Source of the DNA: Candidatus Methanimicrococcus odontotermitis
GTDB taxonomy: Archaea > Halobacteriota > Methanosarcinia > Methanosarcinales > Methanosarcinaceae
NCBI GenBank assembly: GCA_031286065.1
Contig: JAITUZ010000031.1
Location: 1 to 34,981, forward strand
DNA length: 34,981 bases
Reading direction: 5' to 3'
The notes under the pieces were generated by a model that searched no databases, was not told the DNA's origin, and saw only the letters and a program-made list of their open reading frames with translations. Below, piece after piece: positions 32,339 through 34,981 of the stretch. Numbering within the stretch: the first letter of the stretch is position 1; every line of letters starts with the position of its first letter. The translations under genes and the position numbers were made by a program.

Positions 32339-33855
32339 TTTTTCACGCTCTTTTTCCGAATCTCGCCGCAGATTCTGAGAACTTTTTCGGCGGCGTCCGC
32401 GGCGTCGGTTCCGAAAATCCTGATCATTCCCTCTTTACTAAATCCGCCGTTTTCATATATCATATCGGGAACGATCCCTCCGTTTTCATGAATCGCGGCC
32501 GATGTTCCCCACTCTTTGCTTTCATCAAACCCGTCCGGTTCATCACGGCGGTCAAACGTGTATGCCGACAGTCCCGCTTCTTCACAGTGTTTGACGGTTT
32601 TTTCCGTGTATTTCAAATTGATGCAGGCGCGGATGGTTTCGTCAAACTCTTGGGCGGATTTGATGACTTTTGCCAAATTCGAGCCCGCGCCAAAAGACGG
32701 ATATCCGAGAGCTTCGGCGGACAGTTTCGTTCCGGACAAATCTTTCATTTTACGGATCCTTCCGGGAAACGCGGCCGCCGCCGAATCATAAGAACCGAAA
32801 CCGTCGGCACCGGCAAGCTGTCCGGTTTTGCCGGCGGATGAGATTTGGAGCGGCGGACAAATGCCCGACGCATAATAATCAGAACGGACGGCCTCTTTAA
32901 ATCTGTCGGGAAGCGTCATCGCGACATTCGTTCCGACTTCGGGAAGCAGCTGCGGAAAGATATCGTCTTTTCTTAAGATTTCCCAAGCTCTTAATATATT
33001 TTCAATGACCGCCGCGCGTTCAAAACGCAATGCCGAAAAACCTCCGGGATTCACGGGCGCAACGCCTTTTCCGATATCTTCCGAATATAAAATCGAGTCC
33101 ACAACGAATTTTTTGGCAAAGCCGCAGGCCTGTTCAAAAGTGAAGCCGCGGGCAAGATATGAAACAAGCGCCGAGGAATAAGTGCATCCGGTTCCGTGGG
33201 TCCCGCCTTTGACAAATTTCCCCAAAAGCAGCGTGAATTTTTTGTTCTCAGAATCATACACAATATCTTCCGCGTCTAAATGTCCGCCGGTCACAATCAC
33301 GTATTTCACGCCGGTTTTGGCGATTTTGACGGCGGCGGCTTTGGCATCATCTCGATTTTTGATTTTCAGGCCGGAGAGAATTTCAGCTTCAAAAATGTTG
33401 GGCGTGACCGCGTAAGAAACCGGAAGCAGAACATCGGCCATCATTTTGACAGCTTCTTTTCGAAGAAGCGCGCCGCCCGCCTCAGCCGCCATCACAGGGT
33501 CCACAATCAGCCGCAGCTTGTATTCTTTCACTTTTCCCGCGACAAATTGAACGATTTCGGGAGAGGAAAGCATTCCGGTTTTGGCAAAAACGACATTTAT
33601 ATCCTTGCAGACAGAATCAATCTGTGTTCCGATATGCTCGACCGGAATGTCATAAACCGATTGAACGCCCGTTGTATTTTGAGATGTCACAGACGCAATG
33701 ACGCAGGTTCCGTGAACGCCGAGCGCCGAAAATGTTTTCAAATCCGCTTCGATGCCCGCGCCGCCGCCGGAATCACTTCCCGCAATCGTCATGACGCAGT
33801 TTTTTTTGTTCGGCCGTTTGAGTTTTTTTGTGTCGTTCTGAGTCAAAAAATTCAC
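32335..33855 (-). CDS. thiDN: ThiD-ThiN fusion: HMP(-P) kinase and thiamine-phosphate synthase
   Basis: 506 residues. The N-terminal ThiD domain (about 17-275) phosphorylates hydroxymethylpyrimidine and its monophosphate. It has TIAGSDSGGGAGIEADLKT, the VVFAKTGML and DPVMAAEAG stretches, and the ribokinase-type GGTHGTGCTYSSAL. The C-terminal ThiN domain (about 290-500), the archaeal replacement for ThiE, joins HMP-PP and thiazole phosphate to thiamine phosphate. It has EVGTNVAM, FGAGSNLAKV, and DMIYENGGFSKEGMIRIFG. The fusion is well known in methanogens. The start is GTG at 33855; the ribosome-binding site is poor, and ATG codon 22 is an alternative. The palindrome AAAAGATCATCTTTT (33862-33876) lies six bases upstream and could be a thiamine-regulator site. 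The VOC gene overlaps the stop. Confidence 0.95.
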   Translation of the reverse strand: MNFLTQNDTKKLKRPNKKNCVMTIAGSDSGGGAGIEADLKTFSALGVHGTCVIASVTSQNTTGVQSVYDIPVEHIGTQIDSVCKDINVVFAKTGMLSSPEIVQFVAGKVKEYKLRLIVDPVMAAEAGGALLRKEAVKMMADVLLPVSYAVTPNIFEAEILSGLKIKNRDDAKAAAVKIAKTGVKYVIVTGGHLDAEDIVYDSENKKFTLLLGKFVKGGTHGTGCTYSSALVSYLARGFTFEQACGFAKKFVVDSILYSEDIGKGVAPVNPGGFSALRFERAAVIENILRAWEILRKDDIFPQLLPEVGTNVAMTLPDRFKEAVRSDYYASGICPPLQISSAGKTGQLAGADGFGSYDSAAAAFPGRIRKMKDLSGTKLSAEALGYPSFGAGSNLAKVIKSAQEFDETIRACINLKYTEKTVKHCEEAGLSAYTFDRRDEPDGFDESKEWGTSAAIHENGGIVPDMIYENGGFSKEGMIRIFGTDAADAAEKVLRICGEIRKKSVKK

Positions 33856-33861
33856 TTCCGG

Positions 33862-33876
33862 AAAAGATCATCTTTT
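33862..33876 (-). promoter_or_regulatory. Palindrome just upstream of thiDN
   Basis: AAAAGAT-C-ATCTTTT is a perfect 7-1-7 palindrome six bases before the GTG start. It could be an operator or fold over the start region of the message. A TATA-like TTTATAAA at 33940-33947 reads the same on both strands and could serve thiDN. Confidence 0.35.
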
Positions 33877-33939
33877 TATTCTTAAATTGAAATGGAATCA
33901 TAAAGATGTTTTGTGTTTTTCGTTAAAATACTCAAAAAG

Positions 33940-34150
33940 TTTATAAAGCCGTTGTCAGATAATATTTTGAATGTTTTAATAACAGATATGTTTAAATATC
34001 ATTATTCAGTTCTTAGAGAAATTACAGTTTGCGGTCTTTTCAGAGTCTTCCCGAGTTTTCTTAAGTCTTCTCGGGACGCGGATTTTAAAAGGCGGCACTT
34101 CCCATGATTTGTTTCAGCGGATTTTAATTTAATGCGGCGCTGATTGCGCC
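33940..34150 (+). promoter_or_regulatory. Leader region upstream of lsm
   Basis: The 320-base gap 33856-34175 has no credible gene. It holds TTTATAAA (33940-33947), a second AT-rich box TTTTAATTTAAT (about 34122-34133), a 7-bp hairpin TCCCGAG/CTCGGGA (34049-34055 and 34070-34076), and a 5-bp hairpin GGCGC-TGATT-GCGCC (34136-34150). If transcription starts at the first box the lsm message has a structured leader of about 200 bases; if at the second, the leader is about 20 bases. Confidence 0.35.
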
Positions 34151-34175
34151 AAAGGCAACAATTACAGGTAATATT

Positions 34176-34394
34176 ATGACGAACAGACCTCTTGACATTT
34201 TAAATGAGGCTTTAAACAAGCCGGTTATTGCACGCTTAAAAGGCGGTCGTGAATTCAGAGGAGAATTGAAAGGCTACGACATTCACATGAATCTTGTCCT
34301 CGACAATGCGGAAGAATTAAAAGACGGCGTCAGCGTCCGAAAATATTCCAGTCTTGTTGTCAGAGGGGACAACATCGTTTACGTGTCTCCCTGA
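34176..34394 (+). CDS. lsm: Sm-like RNA-binding protein (archaeal LSm/SmAP)
   Basis: 72 residues, the whole Sm fold. The Sm1 motif ([20 protein letters not shown] through [13 protein letters not shown]) and Sm2 motif ([14 protein letters not shown]) are complete, including the Asp-x-x-x-Asn and Arg-Gly-Asp/Asn residues that bind uridine. Archaeal LSm proteins form heptamer rings that bind U-rich RNA and take part in RNA turnover and tRNA processing. AGGTAAT lies before the ATG. It is followed by rpl37e, as in most archaea, and the pair is likely one unit with internal control. Confidence 0.96.
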   Translation: MTNRPLDILNEALNKPVIARLKGGREFRGELKGYDIHMNLVLDNAEELKDGVSVRKYSSLVVRGDNIVYVSP

Positions 34395-34399
34395 CTCTT

Positions 34400-34437
34400 C
34401 CGATTGATTTAAAGAATCGGCCCGGCCGATCTTTTTT
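34400..34437 (+). terminator. Competing hairpins after lsm, terminator or attenuator-like
   Basis: CCGATT (34400-34405) can pair with AATCGG (34415-34420). The same ATCGG (34416-34420) can instead pair with CCGAT (34426-34430), which is followed by CTTTTTT. The two folds exclude each other, and only the second is of terminator type. Confidence 0.45.
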
Positions 34438-34454
34438 ATTCAATTTGAGCTGAA

Positions 34455-34498
34455 ATCGGCGTTCGTGTTTACGCGAAATCAATGATTTTTCAGCCGAT
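34455..34498 (+). other. Possible three-way junction RNA element before rpl37e
   Basis: An outer 6-bp helix, ATCGGC (34455-34460) with GCCGAT (34493-34498), encloses two hairpins: TTCGTG-TTTA-CGCGAA (34462-34477, one G-U pair) and AAATC-AAT-GATTT (about 34476-34488; one or two bases compete). Could be a leader element or the end of the lsm message. Confidence 0.3.
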
Positions 34499-34500
34499 GA

Positions 34501-34508
34501 TTTTATAT
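34501..34508 (+). promoter_or_regulatory. TATA-like element for rpl37e
   Basis: TTTTATAT lies 70 bases before the rpl37e ATG; ATTTATACAT (34543-34552) is a second candidate closer in. The first would give a 45-base leader that keeps the AAGGTGA ribosome-binding site. Confidence 0.35.
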
Positions 34509-34577
34509 CATTCATCCTGTTATCAAGTTCAAATCATACATTATTTATACATATTCCGAAAAAAAGGTGAAGAAACA

Positions 34578-34760
34578 ATGGTTAAAGGAACGCCCTCAAT
34601 GGGCCAGAGACAAAAACGTACACATATGAGATGCAGAAGATGCGGCAGCACTTCTTTCAACATCCACACCAAACAGTGTGTCGCATGCGGCTTCGGAAGA
34701 TCCGCGAAACTGAGAGACTACAAGTGGGTCAGAAAATCCAAATTAAACGGTGACTCTTAA
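34578..34760 (+). CDS. rpl37e: 50S ribosomal protein L37e
   Basis: 60 residues from ATG 34578, chosen because AAGGTGA (34564-34570) lies seven bases before it and the family begins [10 protein letters not shown]; the longer open frame from 34482 has unrelated residues. L37e is a small zinc-ribbon protein of the large subunit in archaea and eukaryotes. The zinc ligands are two C-x2-C pairs, CRRC and CVAC, and the rest is rich in Arg and Lys ([12 protein letters not shown]) for rRNA binding. Downstream of lsm. Confidence 0.97.
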   Translation: MVKGTPSMGQRQKRTHMRCRRCGSTSFNIHTKQCVACGFGRSAKLRDYKWVRKSKLNGDS

Positions 34761-34773
34761 GTTCACCGTTTTT
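34745..34773 (+). terminator. Terminator hairpin overlapping the rpl37e stop
   Basis: AAACGGTGA (34745-34753), a 9-base loop with the stop codon, and TCACCGTTT (34763-34771) form a perfect 9-bp stem continuing into T-rich sequence. It folds from the last codons of the gene. Confidence 0.65.
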
Positions 34774-34774
34774 C

Positions 34775-34826
34775 ATTCTTTTTATCATTATTTTAATTCT
34801 TTTTATCATTATTTTAATTCTTTTTT
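34775..34826. repeat. 21-base T-rich tandem repeat
   Basis: Two perfect copies of a 21-base unit starting ATTCTTTTTATC (34775-34795 and 34796-34816) and a partial third. They lie right after the rpl37e hairpin; the long T runs probably strengthen termination. Confidence 0.8.
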
Positions 34827-34873
34827 CATTTTTTTATTCTTGAGACTTATTTAAAACTTAACGCGTTTTTTCT

Positions 34874-34981
34874 TCAAAATAATAATCGAAATGCATCTTT
34901 TTCAAACTTATCTCTTTTCTGCTCCTGATAATACATATTCATTTCGTCATACTTCATTCCGATCAAAATTTCAGGATGATA
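34874..34981 (-). CDS. C-terminal end of an unknown gene (cut by window edge)
   Basis: Read on the minus strand from the right edge, 35 open codons end at TGA (34874-34876). The visible tail is charged and helical (GMKYDEMNMYYQEQKRDKFE, ending FRLLF). The codon use is protein-like and it converges on rpl37e with T-rich sequence between, as expected of a real gene end. No family can be named from this piece. Confidence 0.5.
   Translation of the reverse strand, partial: YHPEILIGMKYDEMNMYYQEQKRDKFEKDAFRLLF

Noticed and set aside
33913-34107. 64-residue open frame before lsm
   Set aside because: AT-rich start, no ribosome-binding site, overlaps TATA-like and hairpin sequences, no protein-like pattern.

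Overview
The window looks like a chromosome segment of a methanogenic euryarchaeon. It encodes F420-dependent methylene-tetrahydromethanopterin reductase (Mer), the archaeal CoA enzyme 4-phosphopantoate--beta-alanine ligase, archaeal-type NMN adenylyltransferase, a fused Kae1-Bud32 KEOPS protein, archaeal Elp3, a ThiD-ThiN fusion, an Sm-like protein and ribosomal protein L37e. Many genes have GGAGG or AGGTGA ribosome-binding sites and AT-rich archaeal TATA-like elements. The gene set fits a class II methanogen (Methanosarcinales/Methanomicrobiales grade); the genus cannot be fixed from the sequence. No rRNA, tRNA or CRISPR array was seen.

Layout. 1-4274, minus strand: S-adenosyl/S-inosyl-homocysteine hydrolase, an XRE-cupin regulator and an acyl-CoA synthetase that runs off the left edge, with a PPP-family phosphatase behind them. 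4393-13024: an AT-rich type I restriction-modification island, hsdR-hsdM-rhuM-hsdS on the plus strand, then a tyrosine recombinase and a second hsdS on the minus strand. 13040-16797: 5'-deoxyadenosine/SAH deaminase (plus), facing purD-argF (minus). 17057-19724: a ribbon-helix-helix regulator divergent from an iron-sulfur flavoprotein, then an NADP-dependent secondary alcohol dehydrogenase. 19988-23234, minus: 4-phosphopantoate--beta-alanine ligase, kae1-bud32 and an XTP/dITP diphosphatase. 23487-28171, plus: M1 aminopeptidase, AK6-like kinase and a membrane-anchored unknown protein. 28360-29878, minus: mer-nadM. 30023-31738: elp3. 31844-33855, minus: thiDN-VOC protein. 34176-34760: lsm-rpl37e. 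The C-terminal end of one more minus-strand gene is cut by the right edge.

The most striking content is the restriction island. The two complete hsdS genes are inverted relative to each other and share two pairs of in-frame inverted repeats: 74 bp with one mismatch just before TRD1, and a perfect 112 bp just before TRD2. A tyrosine recombinase gene lies between them. Inversion at either pair would swap target-recognition domains into the expressed hsdS, so the locus can in principle make four HsdS specificities. This is the architecture of a phase-variable type I system (phasevarion), here in an archaeon, with a RhuM-family protein in the same overlapping operon.

Other points of interest: the SAH hydrolase and the SAH/5'-deoxyadenosine deaminase, which act in one methanogen SAM-recycling route, flank the island; the RHH gene has a tandem palindromic operator candidate; the mer promoter carries two palindromes; and the lsm-rpl37e spacer has competing hairpins and a possible three-way junction.
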